A program made the translations under genes and the position numbers. The notes beneath the pieces were generated by a model. The model was not told the origin of the DNA and made no database searches. It was given only the letters and a program-made list of their open reading frames with translations. A DNA stretch of 49,511 nt from Bacteroidales bacterium (GTDB taxonomy: Bacteria; Bacteroidota; Bacteroidia; Bacteroidales; UBA12077). How positions within the stretch are numbered: position 1 is the stretch's first letter; each line of letters opens with the position of its first letter. Of this stretch, positions 40,293 to 48,680 are shown piece after piece. Location of the stretch: assembly GCA_021108325.1 (NCBI GenBank), contig JAIORB010000151.1, positions 1-49,511 on the forward strand, read 5' to 3'.

Positions 40293-43200
40293 TTATTTCA
40301 CTTTACTTGAAAACAGATTATATAAAATTGGCACAATAATCAAGGTAAGCATAGTTGAAACCAACAATCCACCAATAATTGTCCAACCCATTGGTGCCCA
40401 CATTGAACCTCCACGTAAGGTTAATGGCAATAATCCACCAATTGTTGTCAGGGTTGTTAAAATGATTGGTGTAAAGCGGGTTTCGCCAGCGATTTTTAAT
40501 GCTTCAATTATTGATTTGCCACTGTCCCTGAGTTTATTAGTATAATCTACCAGTATTATCGAATTATTTATCACTATCCCGAATAAACTTAGCAGACCCA
40601 CTAATGCAGTAAACGAAAGGGTATTGCCTGTAATAAACAATGCCCATATCGAACCGATTAAAGCAAGAGGAATTGCAGCAAAAATAATCAATGGTTGAGT
40701 GAAAGATTTGAACTGCAAAACAAGTACTGCAAATATTGAAATCAAAGCTATTATCATTGCTATTTTCATTCCGCCAAATGCTTCGTCACGACTTTCTAGT
40801 TCTCCTGCAATTCTGTATGTGTAACCGTTTGGAAAAGGATATTCGTTTAACTTTTGAATTACCGGATTCATTATTTCATTAAGGTTTGCCCCTTTTTCGA
40901 GGTCGGAAGTTATTAATGCTGTTCTGTTTAAATTATAGCGTGTTACTAAACTTGGGGCTTTTTTTAATTCAATAGATACAAGTTGCCTTAAAGGGATTAA
41001 TTTATCTGACATTGATTTTACATAAATTTTATCAAAATCGCTCATCTTAATTCTATCTTCAAATGGCAATCTCATTACAATATTAAATTCTTCACCGTCT
41101 TTATCCCTGAATTTCGAAATGTTCACCCCGGTAATAGCCGTTCTGATAGTTTTATCTATTTCGTGTATCTGAACACCAAATAAATTAGCTTTTTCTTTAT
41201 TAATATTTATAAGAAGGTCGGTTCGGGATTTTGATAGTTGGTTATCAATATTTATGGTTCCTTTTTCGTTTTCAATAAATTTTTCAACATCAGAAGCAAT
41301 TTTTATAAGCTCATTAAGATTATCGCCTTCAACATATATCATTATCGGAGCAACTATAGGGGTTCCTTGTTCCAATTCTTTAACATTGATTTTAGCTCCC
41401 TGAAAATTATTAAATGTTTTTCGCAGTTGAGAAATCAAGTTGTCAAATTTTTCAATATCATACTCTTCCAGAAAAACAAAAATATCACCATAATTTTTTA
41501 AATAATCTTTTGACATTACATTATAATAAATGCGGGGATTTCCGTGTCCGATATTTGAAGCATAATGTTTTACATCTTCAATTGTATCTAAAACAGCCTC
41601 AACTTTACCAACCACTTTGTTAGTTTTATCAAGATTAGTACCTTCGGGAAGGTTTATATTTATCATAAATTGTGGTGTTTCGGCTTTCGGAAATAAGCTA
41701 AATCCCATAAACTTCACCATAAATACTGAGCCAAATAAAACCCCAATTGCAATAATCAGTATCATAGCTTTATGAGACAATGAAAAGGATAAAATTCTTC
41801 TGTAAGGCCCTTCAATAAATTGCTTAAGGTACTTGTGGTTGTTTTTATTTTTGGTTTCAATTGAATTGCTTTTTGATTTGTTTTTAAACAGTTTACTTGC
41901 GATTAGCGGTGTTAAAGAAAGTGCTATAAACAAAGAAACCGAAAGTGTTGCAATAATGGTTACCGGCTGACTTCGTATAAACTGCCCTACTTCTTCAGGC
42001 ATTAGAATTATCGGAACAAATGCCAGTAAGGTTGTAACCGTTGCACTTACAATTGGCCAGCCAATTTCAGAAGCTGCTTTTATTGCTGCATCTTTTGGTT
42101 TATATCCTAATGATAAAAATCGATTAATATTTTCGGTCATAACAATGGAGTTGTCAACCAGTAAACCAAGAGCAATTACCAAGCCTGCAATCGACATTTG
42201 TTCAAGCCCGTACCCTGCCCAGTCAACAAAAGCAAGCCCTGCAATAATTGACAAAGGAATTGCAATTATTACTATTAATGCAGATTTAAAACCCAGTGCA
42301 AGCAAAATAATTATTCCTACCAGAACTATCCCTTGTATAAGGTTTGATTGGAAATCATTGATTTTTTTAGCCACTTCTTCCGATTGGTCAAAAACATATT
42401 CTAAGCTAATATCGTTATCCAGGTTTTCTTTGAATTTATTTATTTTTGTTTTTATGCCTTCGGTTGTTTTAAAAATATTTCGCCCTTCTTTTTGTTTAAC
42501 AGTAATGTATATTGCTCTTTTACCTGAATAACGTGCAAGATACTTTGTGTCCTCATAATCGAAATTTACTGTTGCAATATTTTTCAAATAAATTAATCTG
42601 CCCTGGTACGAATTGACCACTGTATTCCGTATCTCTTCAAGATTGTTGTATGAACCACTTGTTTTTATGTTAAAGCTTTTATCGTCTATTTTTATAGCAC
42701 CACCGGGAACATTTGCATTATTGCTTTTTATGGCATTGGTAATATGGTCAAGAGAAATATTCATTTGTGCCATTTTTTCAATATCAATCGAAATCCTAAC
42801 TTCCTGTTCGGGATAAGCCATTATTTCAATTTTTTTAACACCACTTTCTTTTTTCAACTCTTTTTCAAGCTTCTCTGCTTTTTCCTGCAAAACTCTGTAT
42901 TCAGCGCTATCGGAAACAAGAGCAAGTTGCATCATACAAACATCTGATATTGTCCATTGTCTGGTATCAATTTCATAAATGTCGTCAGGAAGGTCGTTTT
43001 GTACAGTATTTACTTTTTCTACAACATCATCATATTTTTTATCGGCATCGGTTCCATAATAAAACTCAATGTTAATAACAGCAAGACCATCATTTATATT
43101 TGTTTCAATTGATTTTATATCATCTAATTCATTCAGGGCATCTTCAATTGGGGTAACAACCAGTTGCTCCATATCAACGGGGTTAGTGCCAGGGTAAATT

Positions 43201-43346
43201 ACCACCACCGAAGCCCCCGGTATGTCAACCTCAGGGTTTTCCATTCGGGGCATATTCAGATACGAATTTAATCCGGCTATTGTAATCAGGATAAATACAA
43301 TGATTGTAAATTGATAATTGTTGATTGCTATTTTTGGTAGTCTCAT
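40293..43346 (-). CDS. RND-family efflux permease
   Basis: 1017 aa, the standard RND length with twelve transmembrane helices and two large periplasmic loops. It pumps substrates out using the proton gradient, together with the adaptor and TolC-type genes upstream. Seen: PRMENPEVDIPGASVVVIYPG near the N-terminus, and the TM4 motif ALGLLVDNSIVMTENI, with Asp at the AcrB D407 position and Asn where AcrB has D408. In TM10 the segment LFGIVINNSIILVDYTN lacks the Lys of AcrB K940. The final helices (GWTIIGGLLVSTMLTLIIVPILYNLF) are intact. The substrate cannot be read. Confidence 0.93.
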   Translation of the reverse strand: MRLPKIAINNYQFTIIVFILITIAGLNSYLNMPRMENPEVDIPGASVVVIYPGTNPVDMEQLVVTPIEDALNELDDIKSIETNINDGLAVINIEFYYGTDADKKYDDVVEKVNTVQNDLPDDIYEIDTRQWTISDVCMMQLALVSDSAEYRVLQEKAEKLEKELKKESGVKKIEIMAYPEQEVRISIDIEKMAQMNISLDHITNAIKSNNANVPGGAIKIDDKSFNIKTSGSYNNLEEIRNTVVNSYQGRLIYLKNIATVNFDYEDTKYLARYSGKRAIYITVKQKEGRNIFKTTEGIKTKINKFKENLDNDISLEYVFDQSEEVAKKINDFQSNLIQGIVLVGIIILLALGFKSALIVIIAIPLSIIAGLAFVDWAGYGLEQMSIAGLVIALGLLVDNSIVMTENINRFLSLGYKPKDAAIKAASEIGWPIVSATVTTLLAFVPIILMPEEVGQFIRSQPVTIIATLSVSLFIALSLTPLIASKLFKNKSKSNSIETKNKNNHKYLKQFIEGPYRRILSFSLSHKAMILIIAIGVLFGSVFMVKFMGFSLFPKAETPQFMININLPEGTNLDKTNKVVGKVEAVLDTIEDVKHYASNIGHGNPRIYYNVMSKDYLKNYGDIFVFLEEYDIEKFDNLISQLRKTFNNFQGAKINVKELEQGTPIVAPIMIYVEGDNLNELIKIASDVEKFIENEKGTINIDNQLSKSRTDLLININKEKANLFGVQIHEIDKTIRTAITGVNISKFRDKDGEEFNIVMRLPFEDRIKMSDFDKIYVKSMSDKLIPLRQLVSIELKKAPSLVTRYNLNRTALITSDLEKGANLNEIMNPVIQKLNEYPFPNGYTYRIAGELESRDEAFGGMKIAMIIALISIFAVLVLQFKSFTQPLIIFAAIPLALIGSIWALFITGNTLSFTALVGLLSLFGIVINNSIILVDYTNKLRDSGKSIIEALKIAGETRFTPIILTTLTTIGGLLPLTLRGGSMWAPMGWTIIGGLLVSTMLTLIIVPILYNLFSSKVK

Positions 43347-43376
43347 AATTTTCAGCTGTTAGTTTTTAATTGTTGG

Positions 43377-44417
43377 TTATTTTATTACTTCAACTTCTGA
43401 GGTTCCATTAACATAACTTACACCTTCAATTATTATCTCTGCTCCGGTTTCTACGCCGGACTTTATAATTAAATCTTTATCGGAAATTTTATGAATTTTA
43501 ATTTTCAATTTTTTTACCTGATTTTTGTTAATGACTTGATAAATATAGCCTTCAGTTTCATTGCCTTCGATAAGAGCATTAACAGAAATAATTCTAAATT
43601 TTTCTTTTTTTGAAGGATGAATATCAACTGTTGCAATTAATCCGGAAGCAAATTTTGTGTTTGTCGGTTTTAATGTTAGTTCAACTTCATAAGTACCTGT
43701 GTAAGGGTCGGCTGAATTTCCAATTTCGGCAACAGTTGCTGTGAACGTTTTATTGGGATAGGCATCAAATTTAACTTCTGCCTTGTCATTCAGTTTGAGC
43801 GAAAAAATATCCTTATCTGTGATATTTACCCTTGCCACCCAATCGTTATCAGTTGACGCGAACAAAAACACGGGACTACCAGAACTTACAATTTCATTTT
43901 CTTCAGCAAGCTGTTTTAATATTTTGCCATTTACAGGGGCTTTGATTGTTGAATATTGCAGATTAAATTCAGCTATTTCCATATTTGATTTTGCAATATT
44001 CAAAGCAGTTGTGGCATCCTGGAGTTGCTCAAGGGTTACAACACTGTCTTTATACAGGTTATTAGCCCTTTGGAAATCTCGTTTGGCTTTATCAAAACCA
44101 AGTTCTGCCTGATTTACCTGTGCCTGAATTTCGGAAAGATTGAGTTTTGCCAATATTTGTCTTTTTTTTACTGTTTGTCCTTCATCAACAAATAATCCGC
44201 TGATAATCCCGCCGGTTTTAAAACTTAGTTTTGATTCTTCTTTTGAAGATAATTTCCCGCTGCAATGAACAGGTATCGACATTTCTTTTTCAACAACCTT
44301 CGTTGTTCTGACTTTTACTTTTTCTGCGATTTTTTCTTCTTTAATCGGCTCTTTACAAGCACCAACTATTGATACAATTAACATTATCGATATTAAAGAT
44401 TTAATAAACTGTTTCAT
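43377..44417 (-). CDS. RND efflux periplasmic adaptor (lipoprotein)
   Basis: 346 aa membrane-fusion protein. Lipobox SIVGAC (Cys ~21) anchors it to the inner membrane. A barrel-sandwich hybrid is seen as LSFKTGGIISGLFVDEGQTVKKRQILAKL and, after the hairpin, FNLQYSTIKAPVNGKILKQL. The alpha-hairpin (QAELGFDKAKRDFQRANNLYKD ... LEQLQDATTALNIAKSNM) is short. Then a beta-barrel and a membrane-proximal domain follow. It connects the permease to the outer-membrane channel. Gaps are 26 nt to the channel gene and 30 nt to the permease. Confidence 0.93.
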   Translation of the reverse strand: MKQFIKSLISIMLIVSIVGACKEPIKEEKIAEKVKVRTTKVVEKEMSIPVHCSGKLSSKEESKLSFKTGGIISGLFVDEGQTVKKRQILAKLNLSEIQAQVNQAELGFDKAKRDFQRANNLYKDSVVTLEQLQDATTALNIAKSNMEIAEFNLQYSTIKAPVNGKILKQLAEENEIVSSGSPVFLFASTDNDWVARVNITDKDIFSLKLNDKAEVKFDAYPNKTFTATVAEIGNSADPYTGTYEVELTLKPTNTKFASGLIATVDIHPSKKEKFRIISVNALIEGNETEGYIYQVINKNQVKKLKIKIHKISDKDLIIKSGVETGAEIIIEGVSYVNGTSEVEVIK

Positions 44418-44443
44418 TATTATGATTTTAAATATTAATATTC

Positions 44444-45802
44444 TTATTCTGTAATATTATACAAGCACGCTGCTCTTTCAAATTCTGCATATTTTATTTT
44501 ATAGTCGTAAGTTGCAATAATCACATTATATTCTGCACTTGTCATTGTGGTTCGGGCATCAATAAACTGTATAAGGCTCGTTTGCCCTTCTTTATATTTT
44601 TTATTAACAATTTCAAATGATTTAACGGCACTCAATTTTTCTTGTTCAGCTGCCGTAATTGCTTTTTCAACAGCTTCTAATTCATAATATGAATTTATGA
44701 CCTGTAATCTTATTTGATTTTCAGTTTCCATATATTTGGTTTCGATAATTTGCTTGTCGATAGTTGCTTGTTGAATCTTTGCATTATTCTGAAATCCTTT
44801 GAATAAATCCCAGCTTAATACAAATGATGCCATAATATAATCATCATCAGAAGTAAAATTGTATTCCTCTCCTTGAAAGCCATAATCAACTGCTGCTGTA
44901 AGAATTGGGATTTTATTGAATTTGTTCATTTTTAAATTGTAATCGCTTGCGTTTTCATAACTTTTAATTTGTTGCAATTCTTCTCTATTGTTTATTGCAT
45001 TTTCCTGTGAATTTTGAAGCTCAGTTTCCAAGAATGAAATTTTTGTTTCATCCGATATTTCAATATCCGATTCAAGTGGTTTATTCAAAAGGAAATTAAA
45101 ATATGCTTTTGCTGATTTATTATATTTAACAGCTTCGGCAATATTCTGCTCAAGTTTGCTTAGTTCTGCTTTTGAACGGTAAACATTATCAATTGTAATT
45201 TTATCGTTTGTAAAAAGCCGTTCGTTCACCCTGATATTTTCTTTCAGCAACTCCGTTGTTTTATCAGTGAGTTTAAGAACCTGAACAGTTTTTAAATAAC
45301 TAAAATATGCTGTTTTAATTTCAGCAACTAATTCCCGTTTATAGCTTTCAATATTTGCTTTTTCTACATTTGTCAATTCCGACATTATTTTTTTATTATA
45401 AAAAATCTGGGAATTAAATAAAGGCTGAACCAACTGTAATTTCGTTTCCTGTTCAGTTGGCCTTAAAAAAGGAATACTTTCATTCTCTATTTGAGGAAAT
45501 TGATTAGTTCCGGTCATTTGATTAAGTGTGCTGTAAACAGGATTCATCATATCTGCAACAGGGAATTCAATCACACGTCCGCCGTCAGCAACAGAGTATC
45601 TCGCATTTAAACTAAGAGTTGGCAGAAATAAACCTTTTGCTTCTTTCAAAACAAATATGCTCTTTTCATAAGAAGATTGTTTTTGTTTTAAAGTAAGGTT
45701 GGTTTGCAATCCTTCCTGAATATACTTTTCTAATACATTATTTTGGGCATTAATATTACCAGCAAATACTATAAATGCTGATATAAATATTATTCTTTTC
45801 AT
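44444..45802 (-). CDS. TolC-family outer membrane channel
   Basis: 452 aa with signal peptide (about 1-20, GNINAQ). Two outer-membrane-factor repeats with long coiled-coil helices are seen: LQTNLTLKQKQSSYEKSIFVLKEAKGLFLPTLSLNARYSVADG in the first half, and AVDYGFQGEEYNF ... MASFVLSWDLFKGFQNNAKI ... EGQTSLIQFIDARTTMTSAEYNVI in the second. It is the exit duct of the efflux complex and the first gene of the operon. The promoter at 45837-45868 drives the operon. Confidence 0.93.
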   Translation of the reverse strand: MKRIIFISAFIVFAGNINAQNNVLEKYIQEGLQTNLTLKQKQSSYEKSIFVLKEAKGLFLPTLSLNARYSVADGGRVIEFPVADMMNPVYSTLNQMTGTNQFPQIENESIPFLRPTEQETKLQLVQPLFNSQIFYNKKIMSELTNVEKANIESYKRELVAEIKTAYFSYLKTVQVLKLTDKTTELLKENIRVNERLFTNDKITIDNVYRSKAELSKLEQNIAEAVKYNKSAKAYFNFLLNKPLESDIEISDETKISFLETELQNSQENAINNREELQQIKSYENASDYNLKMNKFNKIPILTAAVDYGFQGEEYNFTSDDDYIMASFVLSWDLFKGFQNNAKIQQATIDKQIIETKYMETENQIRLQVINSYYELEAVEKAITAAEQEKLSAVKSFEIVNKKYKEGQTSLIQFIDARTTMTSAEYNVIIATYDYKIKYAEFERAACLYNITE

Positions 45803-45836
45803 CCGTATTTATTTAAAAATTGAATTAATCACAATT

Positions 45837-45868
45837 CAAAAATATTGAGTATTGTAGCACCAATACAA
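45837..45868 (-). promoter_or_regulatory. Bacteroidota-type promoter of the efflux operon
   Basis: On the minus strand: TTG (45866-45868), 21-nt spacer, TATTTTTG (45837-45844), 34 nt before the TolC ATG. The spacing is identical to the promoter at 9603-9634. No clear TetR-type palindrome overlaps it. Confidence 0.5.
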
Positions 45869-45989
45869 GTTAAAAATGATGAGCAATGCATTTTGATGAA
45901 TGAACAAAACGAAATCGGGAGTGATTATTTTGGATTAATTTTGTTAACTTGGAATTTTCTTATCTTCATTTTCAAAATAGTAAACATAT

Positions 45990-47447
45990 ATGTACAAAAT
46001 ATTTTTTATTCATATCAAGGTTTCACTAATCCTAATCCTACTATTTCCTTCTGAACTTTTTTCACAACAGCAAGAATGCTTTCTTCTGATGGTTGGAAAA
46101 GATGCTTCTGCAAATGGACAAGTGTTACTAGCTCACAATAATGATTTATCTGGTATCGAAGCGTCTATGCTCATAAAAGTTTCTGCTAATGAAAAGATAA
46201 ATATTCTACCAGACAATTCAGTTTCCTTTAATCAGCGTTACGAAATGCTGGTACTTCAAACTAATATTGGTTTTGCCGAGGGCGATGCTGTAGCTGTGAA
46301 TAAACATGGTGTTGCTATTGCCGGAGGTTTAGCTTTAAAGCGAGATAGAAATAGTAATGCCGAAAAGGTTGATCCTTTAGTCCGTTCCGGTTTAGGTGGC
46401 GGTGTTAGATATTTTGCCTTACAGCATGCTAAAACTGCACGTGAATGTGTAAAAATTATAGGTGAATGTTACAACAAATTTGGAATAAGTTATCCAAGTG
46501 GTGTAGGAGTTGCCGATACAAATGAAATCTGGTACATGGAAGCAGGCGGAGGACATTCCTGGGCTGCTGTTCGTATCCCAAACGACTGTTACTTTGTAGC
46601 AGCTAATAGTTACCGGATTGGTAAAATAGATTTTAATGATACGGCCAACTTTATTTGCTCACCCAACCTGATAGATATTTGCGAAGAATATGACTTATGG
46701 AATAAATCAATCCGAGGTTTTAACTTTCGGGATTTCTTCGGTAATGGAGTGAAAGAAAAAACGAGCAACAACTTTTACAATACAAGACGACTCTGGAGAG
46801 CTATCGATATACTCAATCCTTCAATACAACTATCTTCCGAAAAAGATATTTTTCCATTATTTATCCAACCGGAAGAAAAAATTGACTTACAAAAATGTTT
46901 TACTATCCTGCGAGATTATTATTCTGGAACTCCCTTTGATATTTTTAAGAATGAAAACTTAAATAATCCTGAAAGATCAATTGCGGTATGGAAGTGTGTG
47001 CATACCGATGTTATCACTCTTTCGCCAGGCAAACCAATAGATTATGGATCTGTACTCTGGACAGGACTAAGTTCTCCATTTACTGCAATTTATACACCTA
47101 TTTATTTTGGCAGTAAAACTATCCCATCAGGATTTGATTTAGCTCCAACAGGTTTTGATAATAATTCAGCATTTTGGATATTCAAAAACCTTGGTGATTT
47201 ATGTAAGTCAGAATATCCAAGTAAAATGAAAGTTTGGAAAGAACTTCGAAATCAGTTTGAATCAAACGAAATAGAAATACAGGAAATTATAATTAGTAAA
47301 GCCGAAAATATAAAGAAAAATCATCCCAATCAGCTAAACAACTATTTGGAAGCCAGAAGTAAAGAATTTGCTTTCAAGGCCATAAAATTAGCTTCTGATA
47401 TGATTGATTCGCTTGAACTTAAAAATGAGAATAACATTACTCCTTAA
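45990..47447 (+). CDS. C69-family dipeptidase (PepD-like)
   Basis: 485 aa Ntn-fold cysteine peptidase. A signal peptide (about 10-25, FPSELFSQ) precedes the conserved block ECFLLMVGKDASANGQVLLAHNNDL, in which the Cys just after the signal is the family nucleophile, exposed by processing. Further family marks: FAEGDAVAVNKHGVAIAGG, YPSGVGVADTNEIWYMEAGGGHSWAAVRIPNDCYFVAANSYRIG and RSIAVWKCVHTDV. It would cleave dipeptides in the periplasm or outside. An upstream in-frame stretch provides no better start. Confidence 0.9.
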   Translation: MYKIFFIHIKVSLILILLFPSELFSQQQECFLLMVGKDASANGQVLLAHNNDLSGIEASMLIKVSANEKINILPDNSVSFNQRYEMLVLQTNIGFAEGDAVAVNKHGVAIAGGLALKRDRNSNAEKVDPLVRSGLGGGVRYFALQHAKTARECVKIIGECYNKFGISYPSGVGVADTNEIWYMEAGGGHSWAAVRIPNDCYFVAANSYRIGKIDFNDTANFICSPNLIDICEEYDLWNKSIRGFNFRDFFGNGVKEKTSNNFYNTRRLWRAIDILNPSIQLSSEKDIFPLFIQPEEKIDLQKCFTILRDYYSGTPFDIFKNENLNNPERSIAVWKCVHTDVITLSPGKPIDYGSVLWTGLSSPFTAIYTPIYFGSKTIPSGFDLAPTGFDNNSAFWIFKNLGDLCKSEYPSKMKVWKELRNQFESNEIEIQEIIISKAENIKKNHPNQLNNYLEARSKEFAFKAIKLASDMIDSLELKNENNITP

Positions 47448-47483
47448 TCTGTTATAGATAACTACAAACTAAAGAGAAATAAA

Positions 47484-47864
47484 ATGGATAAAATATCAAT
47501 CTTATACATTTGTGGAATTTACAATTTTCTTTTTGCCATATTCCATATGTTTTTTTGGAAAATATTTAATTGGAAAAAAGACTTGAAAAAGAATAGCATT
47601 GCAAATCAAGCAATAATGCAAATTTTAAATATAAGATTAATCTATATTTTTCTATTGATGGCATTTGTTTACATATTTTATCCAGAACAATTAATGGAAA
47701 CAAGAATTGGAAATATATTATTAATTGGATTTTCAGGATTTTGGATTGGTAGAACTATTGAACAATTTATCTTCCTGAAAGTAAAATCAAAAATGGCAAA
47801 TGCACTAACAGTAATATTTATTATCGGGATTATCATTCATTTGACACCATTGATATTGGAATAA
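47484..47864 (+). CDS. Small four-helix membrane protein, unknown
   Basis: 126 aa with hydrophobic segments near residues 5-24 (LYICGIYNFLFAIFHMFFW), 50-68, 78-95 and 106-124 (LTVIFIIGIIIHLTPLIL). Basic residues cluster in the loop between helices 1 and 2 (KIFNWKKDLKKN). No motif or family is recognised. It lies 36 nt after the dipeptidase and is probably co-transcribed. A terminator follows. Confidence 0.65.
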   Translation: MDKISILYICGIYNFLFAIFHMFFWKIFNWKKDLKKNSIANQAIMQILNIRLIYIFLLMAFVYIFYPEQLMETRIGNILLIGFSGFWIGRTIEQFIFLKVKSKMANALTVIFIIGIIIHLTPLILE

Positions 47865-47873
47865 TTGAAAATA

Positions 47874-47903
47874 GCCAGCCTCCCAATAGTACTGGCGTTT
47901 TTT
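47874..47903 (+). terminator. Intrinsic terminator
   Basis: Stem GCCAG (47874-47878) / CTGGC (47892-47896) with a 13-nt loop followed by G and a T6 run. The stem is short, so moderate strength. Confidence 0.55.
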
Positions 47904-48014
47904 ACTTGTGCCTTTTTTGTTTATCAAATTCCACATTGTAAACACAACCAATATTTTAGTAATTACCTGCTGGTTTGATAGTTTTGAAAACATTTTGTAG
48001 CTTCACTACATAAT

Positions 48015-48044
48015 TAAATAGAAGGAACTTTTTGCTTCTATTTA
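48015..48044 (+). promoter_or_regulatory. Perfect hairpin ahead of the PIN-domain gene
   Basis: Ten-base-pair stem TAAATAGAAG / CTTCTATTTA with a 10-nt loop, 24 nt upstream of the likely ATG. It is not followed by a T-run, so it may be an operator or a leader structure rather than a terminator. Confidence 0.4.
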
Positions 48045-48068
48045 TAGTTGTGTGCAATTAGAACTAAG

Positions 48069-48518
48069 ATGCCGATGAGGAAATATTTACTTGATACTAA
48101 TTGTTTTGATTATATTCTGGATAATCAAATTGAGCTTGATGAATTAAAATCAAAAGGGATTTTTTATACTTCAAATGTTCAATATAGTGAACTGAGAAAT
48201 ATTCCAAATCAAGAAAGAAGAGAAGCTATCTTAAGAATTTATGAAAAATTGGAACAAATAAAACTACAACTTAAGTCAGGAATCTGGATTGATGATTTAT
48301 ATTGGGATGACGAACAAGTGTGGAATGATAATCAGACAAGCGAATTTGTAGATTTACAGAAAGGGAACTTAAAGAATTCCAAAGATGCTTTAATTGGAGA
48401 ATTAGCAGTAAAAAATGACATTTTACTAGTTACGTCAGATAAGAAATTTCAAAACAAATGTAGTGCTAACAATATTGAATTTGTTGAAGTTCAGGATTTA
48501 ATGAATAGTAAAAAATGA
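48069..48518 (+). CDS. PIN-domain protein (VapC-like ribonuclease)
   Basis: 149 aa from the ATG at 48069 (MPMRKYLLDTNCFDYIL); the frame continues 21 nt upstream to another ATG without family residues. The four acidic positions of a PIN nuclease are visible: LLDTNC, QYSELRN, SKDALIGELA and LVTSDKKF. VapC toxins of this fold cleave RNA and are usually paired with a small antitoxin encoded just upstream. No antitoxin-like frame precedes it here. A 40-codon frame overlaps its stop by 4 nt. It could be an orphan toxin-like nuclease. Confidence 0.75.
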   Translation: MPMRKYLLDTNCFDYILDNQIELDELKSKGIFYTSNVQYSELRNIPNQERREAILRIYEKLEQIKLQLKSGIWIDDLYWDDEQVWNDNQTSEFVDLQKGNLKNSKDALIGELAVKNDILLVTSDKKFQNKCSANNIEFVEVQDLMNSKK

Positions 48519-48637
48519 TACTTAGAAAATTCAACGAATATAAAAAAGGTGCAAAAGTTTGTAAAGAATCTGGACAGTTAATTGAATTAGAGAGTGAAAT
48601 TAATTCAGAAACAGTTGATAGAATACTATTACGTTAG
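48515..48637 (+). CDS. Possible 40-aa protein overlapping the PIN gene
   Basis: Forty codons starting within the PIN stop (ATGA overlap) and ending at TAG. The sequence (MILRKFNEYKKGAKVCKESG, then QLIELESEINSETVDRILLR) is charged and helical, without a known motif. The coupled ATGA junction favours real translation, but the length allows chance occurrence. If real, it would be a candidate partner of the PIN protein. Confidence 0.35.
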   Translation: MILRKFNEYKKGAKVCKESGQLIELESEINSETVDRILLR

Positions 48638-48680
48638 CTATCATTATAAAATGAAATTATTAATACTAAGATTTAAAAAA

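Noticed and set aside
45845-46054. Short plus-strand frame upstream of the C69 dipeptidase
   Set aside because: It overlaps the efflux promoter and the signal peptide of the dipeptidase in another frame and has no recognisable content.
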